Origin: Schistosoma haematobium
Taxonomy: Eukaryota; Platyhelminthes; Trematoda; Strigeidida; Schistosomatidae
Reading direction: 5' to 3'
NCBI RefSeq assembly: GCF_000699445.3
Contig: NC_067197.1
Location: 24,101,809-24,165,808, forward strand
DNA: 64,000 nucleotides
The notes under the pieces were generated by a model that was given only the letters and a program-made list of their open reading frames with translations, had not been told where the DNA came from and did no database searches. Of the stretch, positions 13,201 through 27,900 are shown piece by piece. The translations under genes and the position numbers were made by a program. The stretch's first letter is position 1; every line of letters starts with the position of its first letter.

Positions 13201-16200
13201 TCGATATTTTAAATGACTTCTTAGTTGTTAATATTGCTTGATGTTGATCAATTGGATTAGACGATAAACCACGAGAAATCACAGAAGAATAAGCACATTC
13301 GACAATACGTTTTATTGGTGTACAACTAACTAAACGATTATTAATGAATAGATTAAGTTTTAAAGATGGACTACAACCTGTACAAAGTATGACAGCCGAG
13401 TAAAAAAGATATAAAAAAGAAACAAGTAAACAATTCAATCTATTGTTAGTAAACATTTGAATCTATATAAATTTAGTTATTAACTTTATTTTCATAATTG
13501 AATTCACGAGTCGATCTAAGCTAAACCACTACTGAAAACCTGGAAGCGCTGAACGGCCGTTTTGTCCTAGTATGGGACTCCTTAGTAGTGTAGAAATACT
13601 ACAATCTCCACAAATCCTCACACTAATATCAATTTTATACTTACGATATTCTGGAGTCCTGGAAAACGATGGAATTAAAGACGAATATTTTTACCTTATT
13701 TGAAACTATTCTGTTGAGTAAAGCAAAATTACAATGTTGATATTCACAAAGATATACGATATTTCATACTACATAAACTGAACACTGATATTCTAATCGG
13801 TATGATTACTGTTAGACAAATAAAAAATACATATTGTTGGTGACAATTATAGCATTAATATTAAACCGTATAAAGATGATGATGAATACTCCTAAAAAAT
13901 GAAATATACTCTGAAACTGAAGGAGCAAATTATGTAAAACTATAATTATTCTTAATATTTGAAGTTGAACCGTTTTGCTTAATTGGCATTAAATTTCAAG
14001 GGATTAAAACAAAAAAATGTCAAATCTATGATCTCATAGTGTTGTGACTGACCATGAAATCAATTAATGTATCATTCTGTTATATATATAACAAAATTCC
14101 AGATGACGTTGACGATTACAGAACAAATAAAACGACAATGAAGACAGGAAATTTCTCTACAAGTACCAAATATGATGAATGTTTTACAGATAACATGAGA
14201 AACTCCATTAACTCATTGATTTCATTTAGTGCCTACTTTTATGGTGTGTTCAGAAAGTAGGTTTGTGCTTCGGTGTACGTTTTGCGTAAAACACTTTTTT
14301 TCCCAAGAAAAAACACTACAGGCAATTATATAGGTTTATTGAATTATGCGTAATGTGATAATAGGTTAACACTGGTAGAATCTTTAACATGCACTAGAAG
14401 CTGACTATATAATTTTCCATTGATAAAAAAGGAAGTATTTAACATTAAACAAGTCTGTAGAATAAAATAAAGATTTTCTGTTTCCGTTTCATAAGCCAGA
14501 GTAATAAGCACAAGTTGGTAAGAAGATGAACATACATCTTCGAAAGTATAGTTATCTTCCAAAATATCTAATGACCAATAACTTGTGGAGAGTATTCACA
14601 AAACAGGTGGATTACGACTAGCGTTTATTACAGTTAGTTTGTTAGTCATATATAACACAGAACTTGGTTCATGATGTGTAAAGAGAAATAAAGAAGTTAT
14701 GGCAAACAACGCTACGTTTGGTGACGTTATTTCACTTAATTCAAAGTTTGTTAAATACTACATTTAGTTTTGTCCCTAGTTTATTCTGCAAACCACAAAC
14801 TTTCGTTTGATGTATGATTCACTGCCATAACCTTTTCTGTTCCAAAGCTATTGCAAATTAAACATAACCCATGTTACTCTATTTTTCCACCCTAATTCCC
14901 AGTTTAAACGAAATTGTATTTTTCCAATTGTTTGTGCGTTGTGGTCATCTATTTATGCATGTATCATTTTACACTAATGAATTGGGAATTGGGAATCAGG
15001 AATAAATCGAGTAGTGTTCTAGTTAACTCATCTGCTCTCTCTCTAGCTTGTCAACCAATCAGGTGACGAAATATTTTTTGTCTCTCTACCCAAGGCCGTT
15101 AGTCTCGATTCGGACTCACGCATTTCTGGTCTCAGGGTTAAAGCAATCAGACTACCGTGTCAAGGCCATAATCTAGATCGAGACAAGTTCTCCTGTATAT
15201 CATTGGGTAGACAGATCAAGAACAGGATAAAATTATCATGAAAAATCTCAGAGTAGTAGAAGCAGCAAAAGTATTGATAGTGGTACAAAAGATTAGGTAT
15301 TGAAAAAGACACAAAAGGTATGAGATTTTGGGAATAGAAAGAAAGAGTGAATGCACCTACATCATTTCGAACGATTATCAGCCGTGTCATCTAAACTTGA
15401 TAATCAGTGATTATGATAATCGTGCAAATCCTCACAAGATAATATAGACCTTCTGATATGGCTCAGTCAATGAATTCATGGATTGGTGCCATGTTTTGGT
15501 TTAAAAGACCCTAGCTCTCTATTAGCCTGCTCCTACACCAATCAACATCTCCCTTCAAGGTTGGACATACGTAATACAAGTCCCAACCACCTCAGTTGAT
15601 GATTTATTACCTCACCAATAGATTTACCATCTTTACCAAGTATCCTATTACTAACCCAGGCAAAGTCCCCAAATACACGAGTAGTCCTTCGAAGACACCT
15701 ATGATCAAGCACTACGAATATCCACCATTCTTCATGGACATATTCCATATCCGCAAGGTAAAAAGTATGTTGTTAAGCAGTATACTGGTTCATTGATTGG
15801 TACGCAGATATCTCGCCTACACCACAAATGACATCAGTTGGCAAACACTAACCAAGCTTTCTGAATCCATGCAGAGACTTCTTCAAACAGCAATGCACCA
15901 GGGCTGATCAGACATAAAAAATAAGTGAATTGATCGACAAGCTCAACTACATCATTCGCCATCACTAGTTCAGAACTTGATGCAAACTAATCCTAAAGCA
16001 AAAGTGTGCATTTAAAACTGAAAGAATCGTATCACAAATATGTTTGCATCATTGCTCAATGCGATAAAATGACTCTTGATATATGGTAAAGTGAAATATG
16101 ACTGGTCACTAAGCGTGAACAAATAGGCACTTAGCCTGCTGACTATTTAATATGTGACTTCATTTTCTTATTGATTTCTACTTCGGACTCACTGAAATTG

Positions 16201-18921
16201 ACTACTTGTAACTGTGTTGAATAAAGTATTGTCTAGCATTCACTTTGGTTCTCTATTATTAGTCGTGAATCCTGGATCTGATATAATGTGGTCTGATTTC
16301 GGTATTGTGTACCGTCTAAGTATCCAATCTAACGTATTATCGTGCTGTACCGCAGAAACAGAAAAATATTTTAAGCCATCCGTTATAGCAATTCCGCATT
16401 TTGTCAGCGATCTCACCAAACAGAATTATAAAATTTGCGTATTTTAAGCCAACAAGTGAATTTTCTATTAGACTGGTTTTTGAAAAGTTAGATGACGAAA
16501 GTATTATCTTTAAAAAATATCTATAATGAAGTTGAATAAAACTAAGGAAGGTGAGCAAACTTGATGAATAACACTTGAGATTGGCAATTCCAATGATAGT
16601 TTTTTTTTCGTTTAAATTTCATGTGTTGTATATTCTCAGTATGAAACTTTTCATTTAAACATGCATCAGTAAGTTTGTGCAATGAATATGATTTACAAAT
16701 CGATTTACGGAAAAAAACCTTGCTTATCGACAAGTCTCGTGTTTCTGCTAACAGCTATTTTGTCTAGAGAACACTAAGTAACCCTATTGGTGAGATATAG
16801 AAAAGACCATGTGATTCGAATTACCTAACAGCCAACTTTATCGTTTTTACAGTCTCCAAAGATCGAAATGTTTTAGTCATACAGACAAATCTCCCAACAA
16901 CAAATGGATGATGAAAAATTATATACAACTTGGGAATTAAGAATTCGATTAGTTTCTGACATCTTAAGCGATATTTAAGATTGCATATGGGATATTCCGA
17001 TAACTTATCATATTCGAAGGTAAATGTCTTTTATCGCGTCACTTGGTATGATCACTGATTTGCTTTATAGTAAATTGAATATTCCAAGTTACCAGTAACT
17101 CTATGGTGAAAATCAGGAGACACAATTAAGTGTACGTAAAAATGATAGAATAAAATATGAAGTTTGGTTAATTCTTATTGTTTGTTACCGGTATGAGCTG
17201 GCTGTAGACGTCATATTAATAAAATTCTCATGATCAGGTCTCCAATGATGAGATAATAAAAATTTTTCTAAAAAAAAACCAGTTATACCTAAAACAATTT
17301 TGCTTAATTACTTCATTATTTGTTATAAAGCCTATAATAGACAGCTTGTTATAATTTAATTTACAAAATTAGCATAACACCATACAAAAACAGTAATTTG
17401 CCTGAAGAAACTTGATTTGGCGCAGTAAGTAAACCTTCATAGCGTAGACCGTAACGTTCTATAGCAAGACGTGTTGATTCTGAAGATGAACACTGTGAAC
17501 TAGTGAAAGAAATTAAATTCTGTTCTATGGACGAACCAATTACAGCACGTATTGCATCCGTTCTTGACCAACCAGCAGATGTACGCAAACCTAGAAAGAA
17601 TATATTTTGTTGAAAAAAAAACGAAGAATTTAGTCATTGTTACATTTTGTTATTAAATAATAAGTGGATAGGTCAATTACTATTAGGTGAATTAGGGTCC
17701 TAAATAGAAAAAAATGTGTCGATTATACCATTAACAAACAATCATCTATTTACCAGATACAGTAAACACTGATAAAGTTGTTTACTCATTACGTATAGGT
17801 TTATACACTCGTGTTTAACCCAGATTGTTTGCGTGATACCTAGTGATACTACTTGGTAAAATAAATCGAAGTAGTGCAACGTTCAAACCATCGAAGTGGA
17901 AATTGAAAGTTGGGTAGTTTAACCAGTAAAAACTCTAGCCTCCAATCATTTCTCTAAGATATTCTTAACAAAAACTTGAAACCACATATATTAAACCTTT
18001 CCAATTACAACTTCTAAGCAGATAGTTAGCGAAGAGGTTTGAAAAAAAAACACCTTGTGATTGTTAGTTTGCTTAATAATTTTTCTTGTTTACTTTGTCT
18101 CACAAACTTTGTTATATACATTTGCATTTTAAAAATCTATTGTACTATCTACATTAATGACCATCTCTTTGAACCGGACAAGAAAAATAAGCTTAAATCT
18201 ACAAAACAGAAATAGTTCACTCCTTATTTAAATTGTTTAAACCTAATACATTTTAGTATTTATTACATTAGACGGTTTAATTCAACTTAATCAAACAAAT
18301 AAAATGTAAAAAACGAAAACCAAACATTAGAACATTTTTTATGATATTGCAATGAATGCTACTTATGTTGAAAATATAAGTAGTATGTGGCATCATTCAG
18401 AATTGGAAAGAACAGAGAGGGGAACAGAAATTAATTGTGATAACAACGGAGTTGAAAGAACCATGAATCACAAAAAGGACAACTTAAGGAAGATGTGCAA
18501 ATAATGTATTTACTGTAGCTATCATATTTTATAAAAGCACTCGATAATTTTGGATTAAACAATAAATTGGTTATCCTCACAAAACTTCGTTCATTATCAT
18601 ATGAAGGGCGAAATTCGCCAAATTTTATTCTGAGATTGGAAATTAGTTAATTTTAGAAAGAAAGAAGAAAAAATAGTAAGAGCTCTACCTCTACACTGAT
18701 CGTAAAATGATAAAAGAAAAATTATAAATTGGTCTTTTCAAATATTTGAAGTAATAACATGTTAACTATTGAGAAATTTACATGGAATTCACTAAAATTA
18801 TAACTAAATATAATAATTCAGAATGAATAGATGAGAAAAGGATCAGTTATTATTCACGAATTTGAAAGCAGTCAATTATTAATTAATTTTTTATGCGATA
18901 TTTATTATCGTTTATTATTAC

Positions 18922-18971
<50 letters not shown>

Positions 18972-21900
18972 GTAGTAATAGTAGTAGCTGTAGTAGTAGC
19001 GTCATTTATTACGACAATTGAAATCGAAAATCAACACGCAGAAATAATATTTCCCTAAGGACCAATGAATAAATAAACTCTTGATGAATAATGAAGTATC
19101 TATAAAATGTAAACCGATAAAGACTAAGGGAAATAAAGTAATAAATTACTATCAATTGTAATTTTGCTTGTACTTAATCAATAAAAATGATCCTAATTAT
19201 TTTCACAAGGTATTTCAACAACAAAGTCCAAGTAAGTAACCATAATATATAACATACTGATCATGTACATAATTAGGTAATGAACTTTAGCATCCATTTT
19301 ATTATTTGAAGGTTAGAAATGCAATCAGGCTACTTTATCTAATGTATTACGTTATCAGCTAGAAGATAACATAACGTTCCATCACTAAGGGTTTTGACCA
19401 TAGAAAGCTGAAACAACTAAGATTTTCAATGTGATTGTTTATATGTAATCTGGGAAATACAAGAAGTGAATAAGTCAAGAATTATCTTGAACAGAAAAAT
19501 TGGTAATAGATTATATGTCCTGCAGTAGGCACAAGACCTATATAACTAGAAAACATATTAAAGCAAATATTAACATTAAACACATAAAATATGATTTTGA
19601 GAAACATCAGTTCAATTTTAATAAAAACATATATTAGCATAAAGCCGTGATGAAAAACTAATTGAAAATAATTTCATTCCTTCTATTCGTTCTTCTTTAA
19701 CAAATGTCTAAATTCACGCGATTAAGGGTCACGAGTTGATCTAACTTAGGCCACTATTGAAAACCTAGAAACACTGGATGGCCGTTTCGTCCTGGTATGA
19801 AACTCTCCAGCAGTGGGTATCCACGATCCCACACGAGGGAATCGAATTCTAGATCTTCAGTCTATGGCACCAGCGTTTAATATTTAGACTACTGGGCCAG
19901 CATCTAAAATATCAATTTTCGATCCACTAAAAATATGTAATTGAGCATTTATTTGAATATCATTTCAATGTAATGCCATATTACAGGTTTTCTTCCATAG
20001 AGTTAATAAATAAATAAATAATACTACCGGAAACGACAAGGGAAATTGTACTGAAATGGTTACAAAAATTTAAAGACTCATGATAATTCGACGTCTAAAT
20101 TGTGCTTAAGGACATTAAACCACAGATCCAAAGATGTTTCTTCATCTGTAAGTGGAAATGAGTAAACTCGGGAAAATGAGTGGCGGGGAATCAGTTTGTA
20201 TATTATCTTTCTATCTAATGGTTCATAGTATCTTTATACATCGATATACGTAAGCTTTTTGTCTATCCACTAATTATCATTATTTCTTTTACTACTCGTA
20301 AATTACGGTTAATTAACCAGTGAATACATTACTCAGATTCATGTCAAAAATACTGTGGTTAAACACGTACTGTGATTTATTATTTTCGATTTGTTGTGGC
20401 AATGTATTTTAAAGATAGAATTACGTGAGTTGCGGATCTAAAATACACGAGGCGTCTAAATGCTCTTCCTGGTTTTCTGACCAATAAATGTGGGAATGGG
20501 CGAGTTTTATGTGGGTCAATAAATCGTCCTAAATACTGCATCAGAGTTATTAGATTGAGTGTTCTCATAATTAATTGAATCATAGAAATAAGACTATGAG
20601 ACGTAAATACAAATAATAGCATTTACAACCAAGTTCATCAATGGATCATCACAATCCCGTGGAATAAATTTCAAATATATTAAGACAGTTGGCATTAAGC
20701 AAACAATCATGATTGGGAAAAATGGAAAACACTTATGAATTAGGCTAAACTGGTCATTGTTCTCAATGAAGCTCGCGTAGTCGCAGAAATAGAATAAAGT
20801 GACCCATGTTCTTTATTTGATCATACAGCTATATCCTATTTTTGCTTATTCTTCTTCTTGACAAAAAAGATAAAACATTAGGTCAACTTATGATCCAAAA
20901 TGTACATATTCCCTCAGTATAAGTTAATCAACCGATAAACATTTTAGACCATAAATAAATCATGTGAATAACTTTATATTTTAACTTAAAAACTGAAATA
21001 TGTATTTTTGCTATAGGAATTCCAGGGTGTATGCCCATATAAATGCTGGTGATCGATAGAACTCGTGATATGCACCGTATAATAAAATATTTTATCCGAA
21101 TTACATCAAATAGTTGGAGGAAAAACATCAGTGCGAAATCAGAATTTAAAAATTCTAGATTGCAAACCAAACAAGAAATGTAGGTGAAGAGATATTGAGA
21201 CTTAATTCACTGAAAATAAAACAATTAACCAACATTGTCCGAAACAACTTCAAGTGAAGGTAAATTCGATTTGTTATTTGGAATAAAATAAGACAAAGGT
21301 TAACAATATGAAAATAGTAACAATAATAATAACAACAGAGATATACGATAAACAAAGCCTGACTGTACAACACATTGCTAGTATTTCGAATAAAAGAAAT
21401 GATAAAACGTGATATATTTCTTATGGAAATGACAATCTCGATGATTTATTTATTTTACCTTGAAGGAAATCAGTACAGTAATATGTACAAAGATTTAAAA
21501 ACAACAACATTAAAAAACAAATAGTAATGAAGGAAATAAAGTAAAAATTTATTATTATGATAATAAACTATTTTTTACAGGAAAAAAAAGCAGATTGAAC
21601 AATAATAACATGTTGAAAACAAGTGAAATTTCATTTCCTTCAAAAGTACATTTTACTGTTCACAAAGAACACCTAAAAGAATTTTAATATAGAAATTACC
21701 AGTGATGTTGCTTGTGAGTTATGTTTAAAAAAGCGTTGGGGTAATATCACCCCGGTGACTTAATTCAAATAGTTACGATTGGCTAAAAGATTATAGATTA
21801 AACTAATCATTCTTTATTTGACAGTGTCATATTATCAGTCCGAAAAGCAGTTGAAGGTGCTTGTATGCAAGTTTCTAGATCCAGTTATATAAGATGACAC

Positions 21901-24900
21901 TTTAGAGTATTAAATCATACAGTCAGGCATATTTATAGATCTCGGTGTTACTTACACGATGTGGCAATCTCGCAAAAAGAGATGAATAAACACAGAGATC
22001 TATCAAATATCTGTACCTTGAAGTGGATAGGTCTTGCAGTAGTAAAGCAGATATGAGAATAACAAAGTGTTATAAACTCTACACTTCAAAACAACATTAA
22101 GATTCTTGTGGATCAACAGATATCCCAAACTGTCTCTCGCAAAGCAAACGTCAACTAAATCTGTCACAATAACACTATTATCTTTAGAACTGCCCTCATA
22201 AACGTAAAGATTTAACAAAAAACCGATAGTCATCAAAAATGTTGATCATCAACTGATTATGTGAAACTTAAATAGGAGAGTAAGATGATATCACCTGCAT
22301 GCTTTAGGTGGAAAAGGTTTGTTCAGAAAATAACGACACTGCTAATCTGAGTCCTTTCAACTGACAGGCCTGCAACGTCGTTGCATACAATGAGTTAAAA
22401 AGATGACTTATACTAAGAAATGAGAAATTTGCTAACCACTGATATATATGCCATACGGTTTTAATACATTCATTTACTTCCCCGACCGGACTGTCACCTT
22501 TATCCCTGAGAATAATCGAATGATGATTATTTGGGCATAAGAGATAACGTTTTGGCTTTATATCAACCAGCTGACATATAGATATACAGACTATATACGT
22601 AAAATACCTAGAACTGGAAAATGTTCGACTTCTTATCCTATAAGATGAACAAAGTAATAGACCATGTTGTATTTTTGAACCAACATGTCTTTTTATGCAC
22701 TTATCCTCTTAAAATATTAACATAACTATGAGTAAACCACGAAGTGCATAGTTATTAACATTAAACTAACCTTGTTCAATCGAACTTTTCCCAGTAGCGC
22801 TTTCAGAATGTAAATGGAATCCACATTGTTGAGCATAATGAATAGCGTACCTAAAGTAAAGAAGATGATTTGAAATAAACTCTAGTAAATAGTTTGTGTA
22901 AATACCACATAAAAAACAATACAATCGACTTATTATAGTTGAAAAAAAACCATTTACTTCTATCACTTATGAATTTCAAACATTTAAAAATTAAGAAACC
23001 ATATTAAATACAACATGGTTTAAGTCTGACACGATTCCCTATTTTGCTTAACTAGAGTTTATCACAAAGAATTGATTGAAATTAGGGAAAAACATAATGA
23101 AAAAGGTCTTATTATCATTTAGGTGTAGCGCATACAGACTTTTAGTTGACTGAATGGAGATAACTTTGGTTGGTGATCCTTCATTATTAACAATACAAAT
23201 ATTTGCTAATATATAGATATTATCAATACAGGGTTGTGGAGCTTGTTGAGTTTCATTGAAATCAAACCATCAGTGTTTAACCACCATTGAAAACCTGTGA
23301 GCACTGGACGGCCATTTCTTCCTAATGTGAAACTTTCCAGCAGTGGGTATCCACAATCCTGCACGAGCGAATCGAACCCAAGACATTCCAACGCTTAACC
23401 TATAGACCACTAATCCAGCATCCGACGGTGTTAATGTCTAACTTAAATCAATCCACATCGCGCGGCCATCATCCATTATCCTCAGTAGGTAACTACTTCA
23501 TACCCTACACGTTTGAACTCTGTCACGACTTCTCACAAGAACTCCAAGAATTCCCTCTCGAGCCTAGTCACTGGTGGGCACACAATAATTATCAGCATAG
23601 AGTTGTCTAGATTGTTAACTTTCATTGAAATCATGAATCGAATAACCTGGGTTCATTTCCCGTGTGTGAGGTCGTGGATTCCCACACTAGGACGAAATGG
23701 CCGTCGAGTCGTTCTGGGTTTTAAATGGTGGTCTAATATCGATCGGCTCGTAATTGCAATATAGATATTATATTTCCTTTCCGATGATTTTGTTTACTTA
23801 AGCTGTACAATCATACTTACAGTTAATTTTATTTGTGAAAACTATTAGTCTATAGTAAGACAGACTGGTGTTGAATAGCTAAAAGAAAAACTTGAAGTGG
23901 TACCTTGTCATGAATTACTTACGAAAATCAGATATTGAGAGAAAATTATGTAATAATCGGCTAATGAAAAATGTTAAGATAACGATAATTGTCCGCTTGA
24001 TAAACAATAAGAACAAAATAAGTAAGATTTGTAATGATGGTTAATTAATGGTCGTGAAAAATAAATGGAAAGTTGTAGGAAAAACGATCGAAGATAGAAC
24101 GGAAGGTTAAGACCATGGTTGAATGGTAAATTGAACATACTGTTTTCGTACTCAAAGGTTATGGTTGAACTGGTGGACATCAACAGTCTCTTCTACATAC
24201 AAGTTTCACTTGCATTTATATTGAGCCTACGATTCTGACTATATGTATGATTTTGAAGGCGACTTCTCGTGAAACGGAATGACTAGAACTAACAAGATGC
24301 TCCAAAATTGAGGTTTTTCAATAGATAGCATATATTCCTAGTATCGTAGGAACATTTATTCTCAAACGAAAGATACAACTGATTCCGCATATTACATTCA
24401 TTAGAAAACATTTGATTATGGAATTTCAAATGTTAAAAACCCTTGACCATCATGAAAATGTTTATAGTTCACATTTGTATCTTAAAATATTATAATCTGC
24501 TTGCAACTACTTACATTTCTAATAAGTAGCATGATGGCGATGTGGATAAACATAATGCAAAACTCCTACTCTCTGAGCAGGACTACAGATTTATTTAGCA
24601 TATTAAGAAACCTTCAGAGCATGAATTGAAATTTAAAAATTAAGCGCCTTGAATTTATCAACCGGTAGCAAATCTCTCTGCATTTATCACTCCAATTTCA
24701 AAATAAAAATACAGATTAAACACTTTAGTCGACTTACTGAGCAACGACATCTGTCACCTTCGACAATTCCTCTCTTCCATTTTTCAAAGCAGATTTCCTG
24801 ATTGGTGCATTATAAAATAAATTCTCTGCGACAATAGTAGTTCCCGGATTACCAGCACAAGGTACAGGTTTCGATTCAGCGACTCCAGCACGATATCTAA

Positions 24901-27900
24901 CTTTGAAAGCACAGTTCTGATTTGCTGTGCGTGTTGTCACAGTAACTAAGGCAACATGGCTGAGACTAGATAGTGCTTCACCACGAAAACCAAATGTAGA
25001 AATTTTACTTAAATCTGAAAATTCCTAATACGAAAGTAATAAGAAATTTCAAGGATTCCAATGAAAAATTGAAGTAAAAAAAACTTTATGCTAAAATTTA
25101 GAATTCCGATAATGAAAGGCCATCTGTCAAAGTGGAATTTTCCCAAATCTCTAGCTTCAAAAGTATTCCCTGCTTAAAAAGACTAACCGCTAAGACAGTA
25201 TTTCTTGAACAAGATTCGATTTTTTTATCAATGAAGATTATGGTTCGTTTAAACATGCTAAAGTATAACATCTACACGTTTATAGGAATTAATAATTAAT
25301 ACAATTACAATTGTTTTCGTTAGTTAATATAAATATCACTCCACTGAAAATAAAGTCTGTATTATCCATAGTCCCTCAAAAACAGTAATAATACAAAACA
25401 GACAAAACATTTTCATTCATTAGGGTAGCAATTATTTCATTTTCAACTCTTATTACGAACTATATTGTAAGCCTAAATAAAATTGTTATGATAACAGGAA
25501 TATACATGAGAATGATGAAAAAAATAAGATATAAATTGAGGTAAGATAGAACTGTGTACCGAATTGTGGATTGACTGGTTTTATTACATTTATTTTTACT
25601 ATTTATATTAGTGAAAAGACCACTTTGGCATAGAATAAGGAAGGTATCAATCAAGTACCAATAATATTAATAATGATAATCATAACGATAAAAATAAAAA
25701 TATTGATGGATATACTGTAAATGAAGCACAATTAAGGAAGATTTCATTGTTCACAAATGTTTATTTTATTGTCTAAAGCAAAAAAGAGAAGAGAAAACTA
25801 TACTACGATTAACATTAAGTTCTGTTATGAACTATTGGTTTAATGTTTGATACAAACTATAAAATTTCAAAATCTCTACAAATTCCCTTTGTAACTAATT
25901 GTTTAATTATTTATTTACACGTAATCATTTTTTTTAGTAAAAATACAAGTATATAGAAATGAGATAATTGAAGGAGAATATAATTAAGAAAATACAAGAA
26001 ATATAACGATCACCAACTTTTAATTTGCTTGTAGTAAAACGTTCGCATAGAATTGGCAAATCTGACTGATGTATACCACAGCCATTATCTTGAACTTGGA
26101 TAAGTTTTAAACCTCCATCTTTAACAGTAATCTATTTTAAAAAAGAAAAAAATGTTAGTATGCAGAAAAAAGATATCTTAAATGATAATACAGATTAGTT
26201 AAATGATTAACTTAACTCAAACACCAGGCACCAGGGTATGAGCATGAACAAGAGGGCTGATGATAATACCCGACTGCTCAAATCAAAGTAGAGTCGGATC
26301 TAAAACTAAGACTTAAAATTGGAAATATGCAAGTTTACTATCTAATTTTATTAGTGTATCTCATCATTTCATAAATACTGAGCATTATAAAAGAGAATAT
26401 GAATATCAAAGGAGGATAACATTGAATATTAACCAGTAAAATTAGTTTTATTCTACATTATAAGTTCGAGATATATAAAAAAGTATGCGAGATTAAAATC
26501 ACGAGTGAAAATTTCATTAAGCCTAGAAAAACAAGTGTGCCACTTCAATAAGAAAACAGATTACAAGAGGTGAATGAGCAATACACATAGCTACTTGTTA
26601 TATAAGTTATGTCATAAATGTAATACCTAGTAATGATCAATTAATAAATGAATTAAAACATTGTGTCGAAAAAATAATAATATTAATAATAAAGGATTTG
26701 CCCTCGAATATGAAATACGATAATACACTGAACACTAAACTAGATAATATTGCACGTAGATACACAATTCCGACCAACAACTGAGAGACAGATAACAGAT
26801 CAGAATCATTGTTTATTGTCACAGTGTGAAATCAGAATAGAATTGAGTTATGATGCAATCAATCTGTTACATACAACAATAGCTTATATACTTAGTGATT
26901 TTCTTTCCTCCTTCCGTAGCCATCCTTATTTTACCTTCACTGGCCACATTATCAGAAAGATTCTGAATGCGGTAGCTAACCACTCAACTGTAAAGGTCTT
27001 TTATTATGACGGGAGGTGTGTAAAGAATTGCTCATCACGAACTAACGTCATATAAACAACCCCTGAAAACTAGGGAAAACTGAAAATTTGTATTATGCTA
27101 GTTTAGTCTCTGCAAAATTTGTACAACTTTCAAGAATAACTTACACAAGATGGATTGTTAGAGCGTCCAAGAATTTACATGACCCTTGACTCTTAAATAA
27201 AAAAACATCAATGTTTTCCATTCTTGTTTTTACACTAAGAGCTAAAATCTAGCGATTGACTTATTAGAAGAATTTAACTTAACCAAAATCTATTCACAAT
27301 TAAGAAATATTAATTATCAACTCATTTGAACTGTTTAAAATACATTTTATTGTATTAACCAAATATATGTTAGTAATATAAACAGAAGTTAATATGTAGC
27401 TCGGAATATCTACAAAAGAATTGAAAATCTGTGAAAGGATTCACTTATCGAATAGGTAAAGTACTTACTACAAATCCAGCTGGTAAACTGAGAATTCAAT
27501 AGACCAAGAGATGACTTTTTCATGAATAGGTATTTACTTTTTTCTAGAAACTACCGGGGACGACAAAACAATGTTAATCATGCTTTACTGAGTAAAAGCC
27601 AAAAATGTGTTAATAAAATTGGTGATTAATCAGTTAAATTAATAGTCAGTAATTCAATGATATTTGAATAATTCCAGCTCAATGTACGAATTCCTGATGA
27701 GTTTCGAAATAGTGCAGAACACCCGTTTCAGTATTTCACGATTCTTAACAGTTTTCCATTCTTTTTATGAGGAATACTTAACAATTTCAAAAAGAAAAGT
27801 TTCATAAAGAAAAAACATAACTATGAACTTCATCACATAATAAAAATAACTGATATGAGATAGTATTGATCAGTTAAATAAAAAGATTAAAGTGAAACAA

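Larger units (their letters stand above)
13378..17380 (-). other. MLH1: MLH1 intron 5
   Basis: 4.0 kb. It contains a SINE fragment (13500-13590) and a long degenerate RTE 3' portion (15440-16560), both listed. The remainder is AT-rich with no recognised feature. Confidence 0.8.
17591..22770 (-). other. MLH1: MLH1 intron 4
   Basis: The longest MLH1 intron (5.2 kb). It contains the TTA microsatellite (18922-18971) and a SINE copy (19730-19905). The remaining sequence (including about 20-22.7 kb) shows no coding or RNA feature I can support. Confidence 0.8.

Noticed and set aside
18831..19058. Plus-strand ORF with a poly-Leu run resembling a signal peptide
   Set aside because: The hydrophobic run is the TTA microsatellite inside an MLH1 intron.
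27694..27715. CTGATGA...GAAA resembling a hammerhead ribozyme core
   Set aside because: Only GTTTC separates the two motifs, too short to form stem II, and no flanking stems I or III are visible.
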